Positions 1 through 14,136 of a stretch of DNA of 64,000 nucleotides are shown in pieces. A program made the position numbers and the translations under genes. Numbering within the stretch: the stretch's first letter is position 1; each line of letters starts with the position of its first letter. The notes below the pieces were generated by a model, which did no database searches, was not told where the DNA came from, and saw nothing but the letters and a program-made list of their open reading frames with translations. This DNA is from Globodera rostochiensis (taxonomy: Eukaryota; Nematoda; Chromadorea; Rhabditida; Heteroderidae): contig JAEVLN010000001.1 of assembly GCA_018350325.1 (NCBI GenBank), positions 6,539,254 to 6,603,253 on the forward strand, in the 5' to 3' direction.

Positions 1-2
1 TG

Positions 3-113
3 GTGACCGTTCCAGCACCACATTATTATTACAATAACCAACAGCAACATCATAATCAACCGCAGCAGCATCAACGGGGGGCGTCGTATAAAATATATTT
101 TGTGAAAAGATAA
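3..113 (+). CDS. Partial 3'-terminal exon of an unidentified gene
   Basis: An open frame enters from the left edge and ends at a TAA (111-113), giving 36 codons. The peptide is rich in Gln, His, Asn and Tyr, with runs such as HYYYNNQQQHHNQ followed by a short basic tail ending YFVKR. GC content drops sharply after the stop, as elsewhere in this window at exon ends. No domain is recognisable; low-complexity His/Gln tails are common at the ends of nematode regulatory proteins. It could also be an internal exon with an unseen donor, so only the frame and its stop are directly supported. Confidence 0.45.
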   Translation: MTVPAPHYYYNNQQQHHNQPQQHQRGASYKIYFVKR

Positions 114-2656
114 TATTTCAACTCGCGATTATTTCATGTCATTGTTTTTCATAAGGTTCCGTGAAATTGGCAAATAAAGCGATCAATTTTTGAAACTTTT
201 TTTTTTGCAATTGAAGTTTAAAAATTGCATACCCGCGGGGCATCCATCGAGCTGCTTGGGTTTCTGTTTTCAGTGAATTCGGTTCGGCTTTTGCATTTGT
301 TTCCGGAACATTTATTGTTTGTCTTACGATTACTTAGACGCGTCTGACCTTTTGAATTGTTGGATTTTTGAATATCTCCTCTTTCTTCTGATGCTTTTTG
401 TTTCTGATCGTCGGTCGTGTGTTTGATCAATGTTGAAACAATTCATTTTTTATTTTTTGTTTACATTTCACCTAAAGATTTAACCAAAAATGACCCAAAG
501 CGAATAAAAATGGAAAACGCCTTGGGGGCTTTTTATATTCAAATATACTCGGCAATTCTTAAGAGGCAATTTATGTTTTGATTAGGCCATCGATGCTGCC
601 GATTGGTGCCACCAATTACAAAAATTTAAATACCTAAATGCATTTTCAGAAAGAGTACAACATTTATTTAATCAATTTTTGGTCTTATAAAACAATTTAA
701 AATACCAACAAAATTATGCTTTTTAAATTGGACTTATCGCGAGAATCAATCATTCATTCTCTCGTGGCTTTGCTTTTTGCAAAAAATTGCGTTAATTTCA
801 GTTTATCATCTCTCATGTCGTGTAACATTGGGGGCATATACAAATAATGCAATAATTTTTTTTTGTTGATAATAATTATGTTACAATTTTATGGGCATAA
901 TTTACCCCCCCCCCCCCCCCCCCCCCCCCGGGGGGTGGGGGGGGGGTCAATGTGTCCCCACCAACTCTTGAAGACTTTTTGCTGCTGGGGTTGGAAACGG
1001 TGGTTTTATTGCCCCCTTCCCAATCCCAGACAAATTGCCCCCCCTTTTTATCTGTGGTGTTTGGGGTTGGCTTGTTGCTTGTTGTTGTGCCAATGCCAAT
1101 GCCAATGCCAATGTCATTATATTTTATTATTATGTTCATTTTATTACATATTATGATGGCTCACAACGGCAGCAAACAAAAGTGGCACAATCAATTCTCA
1201 AATTGTTATGTTAATTGATTTTTGAAGTTCGCATGGGCAAGAAATGCCATGTTTCTGATTGTGGCACAAAAGTTTTTGTAAAGATTCTAAAAAAAACTCT
1301 TGGGGTTTTTTGGAAAACTTTTGATGCCAACGCGTGATGTGGAAGCTTTCGATCGTTTGAAACTTTAAGTTTAAGACATCGGATAATTAAAATTTTTAGA
1401 AATATTCGTCCCTCAAAATTCTTCGCCAAAATTCTCTGATCATTTCATTCATTCATTCATTCATTCATTCATTGCATTCTTTTTGTTTGTCTGACCGCCC
1501 AATCACCGTTTTATTATCAGCAAGTTTGTGGGGCCGTCCGGCAGCGGTTTGACTCTTTGATCTCTTTTTGATCGCCATCCCCTCGGGGGTCGTTTGCGGA
1601 ATGTTTGACTACCGGATGAATGGCCCCCCACCCGGGGGGGGGGGAGGGGTCCAAAAGCTTCGGAATTATTTCCCGCAAATATTTTTTGTATGAAAAAAGA
1701 TTATTTTGCAATATTTTGTGACTTTTACGGCGGCACCTTTGCGCTCTAAAATACATACATAAATATTTATTTTTGCAAATTTTCATCCAAATTTCTCATA
1801 AACCAAAATTTTTGCCGTTCCCTGCTCCAAAACTTTGTTCGTTGTTCTACCGGCGGGACCAATTGGCCATTGCTCCACCACCACCACCTGATGATGTGCA
1901 AGGATTTACGGCCCCAATTTGTCGGCAAATTCCCTTTCCCCGGAGGGGGGGGGGCACATTGTCGAAGAATAAATTGCCCCCTGAGGGGACGTGACCCTCG
2001 TCGAGGAGTGGGCGGCGGCAGGACAGGTTTATAGCCGCTTCAATAACACGAAAAATTGAAGGGAATGGGCTCGGAAGAAGCAATTCGATTGAAGGTCCCG
2101 AAAGAATCCCTCTAAAATGAGATTGATCACAAAATTCGTACATTCTCTCTCATCCGACTAAAAAGCCAATTTTTTTTAAAAAAAAAAAATTTGAAGAAGG
2201 AATTTTTTTCTGGCAATCCGTCGAGAGACACTTTTACAGCCATCACAAAAATTCTTCTCTCTTTATTCCATTTGGCCTTTCACTAACACAAATCAAAATT
2301 GGTTGACATTGACAAATCATTTGGAAGGATCAAAGAGCACAGCCGAAAAAACAAATTGCAACGGACAAATTTACACTTTGGTGGCGGGGTGGCACTTTGG
2401 ATTGTCAGGCTTAGGCTTAGGCTTAGGCTTAGGCTTAAAGGGGGGGGGGCTCGAAGATTTTGGGAATTTTCAGACAAATTTTTTCCTTATGGTACTTTAA
2501 ATTTTCCATTTTTTTCTGATACGGTCGAAGGCATTTAAATCGTTTTCAAAACTTTCCAAGGCCTCTGCTTGATCAATTTTGAGTGGGGGCGGGGGCTGGG
2601 GGGGGGGGAGAGTTGGGCCCGTGTTCTTCCGTAACATGTCGTAGAGCTTCTTCTGA
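114..2656. other. Intergenic stretch without a supportable gene
   Basis: Mostly AT-rich sequence between the left-edge exon and the forkhead gene. It contains a C-run joined to a G-run near 905-947, an ATTC repeat near 1440-1472, a GGCTTA hexamer repeat near 2410-2440, and several CCCCTCGGGG-type or CCCGGGG-type hairpin tracts. Open frames here are caused by homopolymers and show no splice-bounded coding pattern. Confidence 0.6.
905..947. repeat. Poly-C/poly-G junction tract
   Basis: A run of about 25 C is followed directly by a G run interrupted by a single T, making a self-complementary C(n)G(n) structure. The same arrangement recurs at many places in the window. Confidence 0.9.
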
Positions 2657-4796
<2,140 letters not shown>

Positions 4797-7700
4797 TTTT
4801 CTGAAAATTTATGAAAAAAAAATGATTTAACCAAATTTTTAAAACAGAAAAAATGACAAAAAAAAAACAAAAAACAACGGTTCGTAAAATCCGGTACCAA
4901 AATTTCAGAACAAAATGGAAAAAAATGGTAATTTCAGTCCCAGTCCCGGTGCCGTACTACCCTACCGTATATCATCAAAATTTTGTTTGGAATACTGTAA
5001 GGAAAGGGATTCACAATCATCACCATCCATTTGAATTTGATATTACACATATTTGTTAATTAGCGCACAAGATTTCATTTCATGTCCACAGTAGTAACAA
5101 ATCAAATTTCTGGCATACCGTAGAGAGAAAAGTTTATGAGATACTGTAGTGCCCCCCCCCCCAAATTTATTCTCTTTTGGCTTTAAATTCTTGTTCAATA
5201 TTTATTTGAATTTAGTTAACTTTTTTTTTTAATTAGCAATTTTTGGGGAACTCGTGTTAGCCAACTTTTTGAGGCTTTAACCCCAAAAAAAAAAATTTGT
5301 AAGAATTTTTTTTTTGACTTTTTTGGGGGATACGGTAGGAAATGGATGGCGCTGGAGGGGATAGGGGGCACAAAATTTGCCTCCCCCCTCTCCACTCCCT
5401 CTGCTGGTGGTCGGATGTACTTTTCGGGGGCTGCTGAGTAATGAGTATAAATAATAATTGCTGCCGCTGCATGCACACCTCCCCCCCCCCCCCCCTCCAA
5501 TTGCTTTGACTTGCTTTATCCGGATCAGCAGCAGAGGGGGCGGACGGACGGACGGACGGACGGACACCCATCGCCTTATTATATCCCCTCGGGGGGGGGG
5601 GCGGCTTTGGAAGGGTTCCATCCCCCCGAAAATTCCATTGTTTGTGCGCCCGCCCCGCGCCCCGTCCTTCGCCCCCCACCCCCTGACAAGTGATGGACGA
5701 ATTGGATTTGAAAATAATACAAACTGATTTCACATTGGATTTCCGGGTATGGGTGGGTGAAAAAAATTGGAAAAAATGAAACTTTGGCACTTTTTTAAAA
5801 CTTTCAATTTTCCCAGCTTTTCGTGGTGATAAATTTGAAAAAGTTCTAAATACTTTTAACAAAATATATTTCTAAATTGTAAATTTGGGGGGGGGGGGTT
5901 TAAACCTGAATTTTTTGGCATTGTAAAAATTTTCCAAAAAATTCCGGAGGGAGCGTCGAGGGGATTTCAAAATTTGCCATAAAGCATCGACCGCCGTTCC
6001 CCGAGAATTTTGGAGTTGTCCTCCAGAGATTATCTGATATGTGAAGGTCGGTTGGCTTTTTGCCCCCTCCGAATTATTTGTTTTCTTATCGGACGAACGA
6101 ACAAAAATGTGTGTGTGTTTTTGTTGCCCCCGGAGGCGCTTTCCTTTCCCCAAAAGTGTTGTGGGCGTGGCCTGTGCTCGGCCTGCCATTGGCTGCCGCC
6201 GACGCTGCGCTCGTCCCCGGCGGGCGGGCGCAGCAGAAATGATCAATTTGCTTCTTCTTCCACCCCCTCGGGGGAGGAGTGGGGGGTCCGAGGGCAGCGA
6301 TAATCCATCGTTGATCCACAAATATTTTGATTGTACGCAAAATGTGCTGGTGAACAATTCAATTCACACACACAACAGTTGTCGTTGTGTGTCCTATCGC
6401 GGGACAAAAAGTCCGAAAAATGCCCCCGGGCGTTATAAAATTGGAGAAAATTAAAATAGCCAAAATCCATTTGGCTTTTTGCGCTACAGATTTTTTGCTT
6501 TTAAAACCAAAAAATTGAAATTTTGGGCATGCATTTTTATTTTTTGAGGAAATTATTAGAAATCAAATCAAATTTTGTTTTATTCTAAAATAGGTTAAAT
6601 GACCTTACTTTGCGAAATTTTAATTTACATAAAACCTAAGCCTAAAATTGATAATGTTCAAATCCTCTACTTTTAAAATGAAAGCTAAGCCTAAAATTAT
6701 AACCCTCAAACTTTAAAAGATCGTAAGAATTCTGTTATTACAGAAAATTTCTGAAAACAAAATTTGGGGGGGGGGGCTTACTATTTCAAAAAATTCAATC
6801 ACCAAATCTTTCGAGCAAATAAATCCCCCCGGGGGGGGGGGGAGGGATTATTGGTTTGGTTTCGATTCTTGGCACTCGTATTATATTGTTTTGTGAATAC
6901 ATATTTAAGCCCATATGCTTTTGAGATGGCACTTAAGCAGCAGCAGCAGCAGTGGGTGGGTCGCGCAGCTGCCCCCTCCCCGCGGGGCACGGGTTACGGT
7001 AATAATTGTCGAGGAACGCGCCCGAGGGCATACGACGCAAACACGCCCAGGGGGTTGGGGGTGAGAGTGGGGCGAGTCTAATCGGAGCCGGAGATCTTTT
7101 CTGTTGAATGATCACCAAAGGGTTGAGTTTCCATCCTTTTTTATATGCCCTCAACTGCGTTGGTGCAAATGAAAAATTGGAAAGTACCCCGGGGGCGTAA
7201 AAAAGGCGGGAAAATTGGGCATTTGAAAAATGTTTAAATTGATGAAACAAAAAGAGCGATAGCATCAAAAAAAAATGTTTAAAGTTTTGAGTTCGAAATT
7301 CCTTTCAACAACAACAATTTTTGGCGTTTCTACCGTATGCCAAAAACGCCATACTCCCCACACTCCTCATTATTATTAACATTTTGAATTTTGCAAATCC
7401 ATTAGAGACACTTCGCCAACACAAAATGTGTCCGGTAATTGAATGAATGAATGAATGATCGCCGGGGGGGGGGAGGCGCTCAGACGTCCAAAACATTTGT
7501 TGTTTGGATAGGGAGGCACAAATGTTATCATTCCAATCATCGCCGCCGCCGCTGATCGGAGCGGCTTACGGGAGGACGGGCGATGGGGGGGGGGAGGGGA
7601 GAGAATATGGTGGGGGGGGGGGCTGTCACATCTGTCAGCAGCCAAACGGCAGCAGCCCCCCCGGGGGGGGGGGTGGGGGTGAAGAAATTTGGCGGTTGTG

Positions 7701-7883
7701 ATATGTTTTCGCAAAAAAAGCAATGCCTCATGAATTTTCTTGTGACTTTTTTTTTGCGGCAAAAAAGTTCCATTTTTTTCAATTTTCGCTTTAAATTCTT
7801 TATTACAGTATCACCGATAATTTGTGGTTTACAGTACGGTGTTTAAATATTGTATTTGTCACGCAACGTCTGACCGCTTTTAT

Positions 7884-8178
7884 ATGCAGGGATTTGTGGC
7901 TGGTTCTACAGTATGCCGGAATTTGTGGCCAGTTCTATAGTATGCCGGGATTTGTGGCCGGTTCTACAGTATGCCGGAATTTGTGGCCAGTTCTATAGTA
8001 TGCCGGGATTTGTGGCCGGTTCTACAGTATGCCGGGATTTGTGGCCGGTTCTACAGTATGCCGGGTGATCAGTTTTACAGTAGCCGGAATTTGCCGCCTA
8101 TAGTATGCTTTGTGGCCGGTTCTACAGTATGCAGGGATTTGGCCGGTTCTATAGTATGCCGGAATTTGTGGCCGGGTT
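7884..8178. repeat. 29-bp minisatellite, about 9 copies
   Basis: Imperfect tandem copies of a 29-bp unit built on GTGGCCGGTTCTACAGTATG with the linker CCGGGATTT. Copies alternate between TACAGTATG and TATAGTATG variants, and the last units are shortened. It lies in intergenic DNA. Confidence 0.9.
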
Positions 8179-9164
8179 TTCGGGTTGGGAATTCCGATCG
8201 ATAAATTCGTGATTGAAACAACAGGTGATCGGGATTTTGTCCGTAATTCAATCGCTTCAGAATAAAGATCAAAATGATCTTGGCTACAGTATGATTAACA
8301 TTGGGTTTGTATACATCAGCTAAAACACTTTTTTTGGGAGGGGTGTTGAGTTGAGAGGCTGACGAAAAATTTTTCCCATAAATTAAAGCGAAGATAGCCA
8401 TTGGGCCTCCTCCGCCCATTTCCCCTCGGGGGATGGACTAATAAAATATTTATGTGCCCGAGGGGCGAAAGAGCAGCCGATGAATGTGGGAGGGGGCTCA
8501 CAACGGTCTTTATAAATACGACAAAGACCGACCAAAATGATCATCCTCTGATCGCATTAATTTGGACGGTGTTTCCTTTACGGTATAATAAGCGCTGCTA
8601 CCGTATGCCAAAAACAAAAAGATTTAAATCAATATTTTGTTTGAATAAATTGAACAATTAAACATAAATTAAAGTGAAAAAATCTCGGGGAAGAATATAA
8701 AATGTTTTGGACATAAAAAATAAGAAAAAACATTCTGAACAATTTTATATTGAAAATATTGTTTTAAAGTTTTGTTGGCGAATAGGGCTAAAATTGAATT
8801 CTTAGCGTTCCAAGTCGAGGGTTGACAACCGAATTCTGGACATTTTTAAAGTCGGGGACGGGGTTTTTCGGGCTTCAAATCGGGGATGACTCAAAATTGT
8901 CAGGGTTCGGGGTCAACTTTTTCGGGTTTAGGGTGTCAAGCCTACTTTTTCAAGACATTACATTTTCAGGGGTGCTGGATAAGTCGTAATTTTCTTAATT
9001 AAATTTCGTTTTTTTTTTTCATTCATAACAATTAAGCGCATTAGTTTCAGACAAATAGGGGGGGGGGATTATAAAAACTCCAAAACGGGGATTTGTAAAT
9101 ATAAGCAGTATAAGCGGATAGTCTCGGGGATGTGTTTTCGCGAGCTTTCCGGTCCCTCTCGGTT

Positions 9165-9530
9165 GGCTACCGGTCCGAAGGTCAAAAGGGGTTTGAGTGC
9201 CGAATGCTTTATAACTTTCTACAATCTAAACCCATTAGGTCGAACATTACACTAAATGAAAGCTCTCGATGAGGAGAAGCAATTAATAAGCAAAAACTAA
9301 GCGATCTGATAATTATGAAAAAAGTTATGGCCAGAAAACCTCCAAAAATGGCGATTTTTGGAGTTTTTCACTTTTTTGGCCATAAATTTTTAAAGCATTG
9401 TCCAATCACTTAGCTTTAACTTAATGATAACTCTAACTCATCGCAAACTTTAATTTGGTATAATGTTCAACCTAATCGGTTTAGGTTGAAGAAAGTTACA
9501 ACACTTTCGACCTTCGGACCGGATGCGCTC
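9165..9530. repeat. Imperfect long palindrome, member of a dispersed family
   Basis: The ends carry inverted GGTCCGAAGGTC / GACCTTCGGACC blocks and the middle is an inverted repeat around a CCAAAAATGGCGATTTTTGG core. An internal block (about 9237-9300: GGTCGAACATTA, then CTCTCGATGAGGAGAAGCAA) recurs around 45476-45560, and a fragment (GGTATAATGTTCGACC) occurs near 38400. This looks like a dispersed non-coding repeat. Confidence 0.7.
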
Positions 9531-12500
9531 TCGGTCAAAGGCCCAAAGGCCGGAGGTTGTGGTCACGGAAAGTGCCGGTTTCATTTATTTTAAATAATAT
9601 TTTTATTAAGCGTTTAGTGTTGAAAATTTGTAGTATTTTTTTAAAATGAATTTTTTAGAAATTTTTCATCCCCTAAGGTGGTGAGAAATTAGGGTGGGGA
9701 TGGGCGGGGGGGGGGACCAACCATCAAAACATTAGTCCACCTCAATTGGTGTGGAATGTGTGCTGCTACTACTGCTGCTGCTGCTGCTGATGCGTGCGGG
9801 GGTTGGCTCCGCCCACCGACCGCACGCATCCGCCCGCCCGCGATCAATTTGCCCTCGGGGCGAACGGCGCGGGGCAATCGCGTGCGCGCGCGCGGTCGAT
9901 TATGCCACGCCCATTAGCATCAGCAGCACACAATTAATTGTCTTTTTTTCCGCCCGAGGACTTTTGATTAGAGATTGGGCCAGCAGACCGGGCCCGGTAG
10001 CCTGGCCCCAGATATTTTTTTTGGAAAAATCTTGGACTATCCGGATTCATGACCCGGGCCCGGTCCGGGGGTCTGTTTTTTGAGCTGAGAAAATCCGGGC
10101 CCTGCTTTATCAAAATGTTGATCAAAATCGGAAATGGACATTGGATTTTCGTTTTATACTGGGTTTAGTAATTACAATCCCGGTTCATAATTTGCAAAAA
10201 TCAAAAAAGTTTTAAAAGTTTGATGAAATAATATATACTTTTTAATTTATTAAATTTAAACAATTCTCAAAAAAAAAAATAAAAATAAATATACCCAAGC
10301 CCAGAAAATGCATTTTTGTCCAAAAGCGCCCTTCTCATGGCTCCGCGCTCAAATCAAATCCCCTCAAGGGGTTTTCCACTTGGGTGCCGAACTTACCTCT
10401 TCTTTTTTTTGCTGTTTTTTGTTTTTCGTACTTTGCCGCAAGGTCATCGTCATCGGCCCATCATCACACTGATCTTTGTGTGCTCAGTGCCGCCCAAAGG
10501 AAGTGCCAATTAAAATTGGGGCCCCTCGGGGGAGGGGGAGGGATTACGCGAGACTTCCTTCCGCCACCAAAAACCCTTCGAGAGGCGCGACTTGCCCCCC
10601 CCCCCCGGCATAATTTATGTACTTTTTGTTGGACAGACTTTTTGGGTGGCCCCTCGGGGGCCCTCCTCCCCACAGGCTCTTAACCTTGACTGAGATTTTG
10701 TAGGCAATGCGCTACACAAAAATGAAAGCCAACCTTGACTTTTGAAGAAAATCTTCTTAGCACTGCTCGCTGGTTTTGGTACTTCCATTCCCCCAGGGGG
10801 TTTAAAAAAGTTTTCGTACTTTCATTCCCCCCCCGGGGGGGGGGCGGGTTAAAAAAGTTTCGGGATTCAGAAACTCTCGGAAAACGTGAAGGAATTTCTA
10901 ATCCACCGATCTCTTTCATATGTACAAAAATTGGCAATTTCTGAATATTGGCGAAAGGCCCAAAATGCAAAATTCAAATTTTGAGAGTCCCCATTTGCAT
11001 ATGACAACGCCGTTCAACATCAAATTTCGTACGAATTTCGCCGAAGGGGAGGCGAACTCGTCAGAGTGTTTAGAGATGGGCTAACTCGTCACTTGTTTAA
11101 AGAGATGGCTGATGCAGATAAAGATGAATGAAGACGATCCGACCGACGACCCTTCAGGGGACGACGAACCATCGCCGGATTAGTTGGTGCCCTTCGGCGG
11201 ACCGGAAGGGGCCGAGTTTTGTCTTCCCCCCCGGGGGCTACCTACCGTATGCGCAAGTTCTGCGCAACATTGAGCGCCGGCCGATTCGGTGCCGGCCGAT
11301 TCCGCGCCGCGATTCTATTCTTTTAATGGAAAGGCAATTAAATTTAAATTTCGCTTTTTTTATTTTAATTTTTCTTGTGATATGACCCTGATCTGATCTG
11401 GCATGGCGATCCGACAAGCCACTAGTTGTCTTTTGCTCTGTCTGATCAGTGATCTGGCACTTCTGATCATTTCTGATCACAAGTCCCGATTTGCGATCTG
11501 ATCAAACATTTTTAATAGTTTTTGGTTTTAACCTCAGAACAGGTCACATTCAGAGATCAAGCGCACGTTGACTTGGGAACAGTAATTGGTACTGAGCCGT
11601 CTTGGCACTAATTGTTCAGTTTCATACTGTACAAAAGAAAAGACCCCCCCGAGAGATGTGTCAAATCTAAGTCCACCAAAGAATTCTTTTTTGGGGAGAG
11701 CGCATCAATGGCGGGGGAAAGGAGAGTTTGGTTGAGTGGGCAATTAGAGGCGTTTAATCCCCCCCGGGGGAGAAACTTTTTTTTTGGCACCTTCGGTGTT
11801 GGGTATGACACATTTTATGCGTTTGGCATTTTGGGGAATCGATTTTGGCGAAATTTGTGTCTTCAAATAGCTTTCACATTTTTGAAAAATTATTTACCTA
11901 AGCGAATAGGCTTAATAAATAAAGTAAAATGTTGTAAAAACATTTTAAAAATTGCGCAATTTGCCCCTCAGGGGTTGCAATTAGAATGTTGTCATTGATT
12001 ACATCGGTAATTTGTTTAAAAACTTAATGAGGTGTGCAAACGTGCGTTGTTGTTGTTGTTGTTTTCGAGAGTTAAAATGAAAATCTTTGCTAAAAAAGTT
12101 TTTATTTAAAATCTAAAAATTGAATCAAATTTAAATTTTGTAATGACTAAAAAGTCATCAAAAAATTTTTTTTTTTAATTTTAATGTCAAAGCATAAAAA
12201 GGCAAAAATTAATCAGTGCCCGCGATTGGCACCGAGGCGCCCGGGGGCTTCACCGCGCTCCCAAAAATAAATTTAAATGAAAAGTTTTCCTTCCATTTAA
12301 ATATGAAAAAATTTTTAATTATCTTTTTAAATAAAGTGCCTATCCGGTTGGAATTAATTGTCCAAAATCCGAGTGCCAAGGAACCAGAAGCCGGGAGACC
12401 GTCTTGCCTCAACCCAAAATTAAATTTTCCTTTTAACCTTTGAAATCGACGACTTTTTTTCTTTAATGCTGCCAGAGGGGAGGCATCTCCTGCCTCTTTT

Positions 12501-14136
12501 CTCCCTTCCCTTTGCGCAGTCCAAATTTATGGCCCCTCCGGGGCCAGACCAGACAGACCCGGCGGCGCCCTCCCCGCCCCCCGAAGGGATGACCTGGGAA
12601 AGTTTTCGGCGGAGACACTTCGGGGCCAACACAACAATTTGTCAGCTGCTTTTGACGAGGGGGAGACGCCCTGGAGTGCTGCTGCAGCTTTACAACAACA
12701 ATTTGTGCCGGAGGGCAAATGCTGACAAATCCGTCGGTCGTCCGTCCCCTCTGGGGACAAATGGTGATCGATGGAAGAGAAAGGCGGGGGGGGGGGAGGG
12801 ACGGACGGATTTGGCCCTAACAAATTCGGCACTCAGGAGGGCCATTTGAAATGATAAACGTTCAGAAAATTAAAAATGAAAATTTAATTCCGTAATCTTA
12901 AACCATTTGTTTTTTGTACCAAAGTTGGAAGTTGAGCACGCAGTGATCCCGCGGGATTGAATTCGGGATTGATGAGATTTGATCGGGATCGCTCCCATTT
13001 TGGGACCACGTCCGATGGATCGTTGATCAGTATGATTCCGGGCTTTACGTTGGCATTTTGATGTAAAGCAATTTACATCAATAATTTTGACGATTGTTTG
13101 GACAGAAATTTTACATTAATATAAGCGATTTTTTGAATTCAAAATGAATATATTTTTTTAATATTTTTTTGGACCCAAACCAATCATTTTGTGTTGCGAT
13201 GTGCAAACAAATTTGGTTGATCGATGGAAACGGACGGGTTTGGCCCCGACAAATTTGACCCAGCGAATATTTGATGGATTGCCAATTTCCAACAAAGAAA
13301 TCTTTTGGAAAAATAGAAAAAAGCGTTTAAATAAAATAAAATAAAATATTTTTTGTTTCTTTAAAATTATAGGCTTCAAAAAAATATAGTTTTCCTCCTT
13401 TTCCGGTTTTTGAATTATTTAAAAATATTTTAATAATATTTTAATTCATAAATAATTTTATTTCCTAATATATTTTACAAATTAAAGCAAAAAAGCTTAA
13501 TTTGGTGGATTAATTAATTGAAAAAGAAACAAATGTTAGTATATAAAATAGAATGCATTTTTATGATATGTAAGTAAAGTAAAAATACGTTTATTATGCC
13601 TTATTGTGGAAGGAAGTGAGTGACGACATTCGATCAGAATGGTCTGCTGGATCAACTGATTAGCAATTAACAAAATGTGGCACTTTGCCAGAAGGCTGTC
13701 GATTAAATAGGAGATTCAAAAATCAACCAAAGATCAAAAACAACGCAAATTGAGGGACATCGGTCATGGGCTGGCTGTCTGGGTGAGAGAATGAATGTGA
13801 TAAATGATCGATCAGATTAATGCTAAAATGACTTTGAGGCTCAGCGATTGAACCGATCAGGCCAATTGTCTTAGAATATGTATGCCATCCTAGACTAAAA
13901 CTTTTAAATTTCAAAGACCACTGATCAGAAATCAGAAACCAAGAGATTGTGATCAGTACGGCCTAAATGGATGGTGCCATGATCGACCGATCACACATTA
14001 AAGCTCAATGATAACACCACGCCACCATAATTTAAGGGGGGATTAACAAAATCAGAGTCTATGATCAATTTCAGTGGATGAATTATCGGGTCATCAATCA
14101 ACAGTGATCAGTCTGGTGATGATGATCATTCTCTGA

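Larger units (their letters stand above)
4797..14136. other. Gene-poor, repeat-rich intergenic region
   Basis: About 9.3 kb between the forkhead and phosphatase genes. I find no series of phase-compatible exons on either strand. It holds numerous C/G homopolymer tracts (for example near 5150, 5480, 5890, 6820, 7570-7670, 9700, 10590, 10830 and 12790), recurrent CCCCTCGGGGG motifs, a 29-bp minisatellite (about 7.88-8.18 kb) and an imperfect palindrome (about 9.17-9.53 kb). GC-rich islands near 12.46-12.85 kb have open frames on both strands but no splice support. Sequence from 13.6 to 14.1 kb is dense in the palindrome TGATCA. Confidence 0.55.

Noticed and set aside
12420..12860. GC-rich open frames on both strands near 12.5 kb
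   Set aside because: No phase-compatible splice sites join them to neighbouring exons, and they run through G/C homopolymers.
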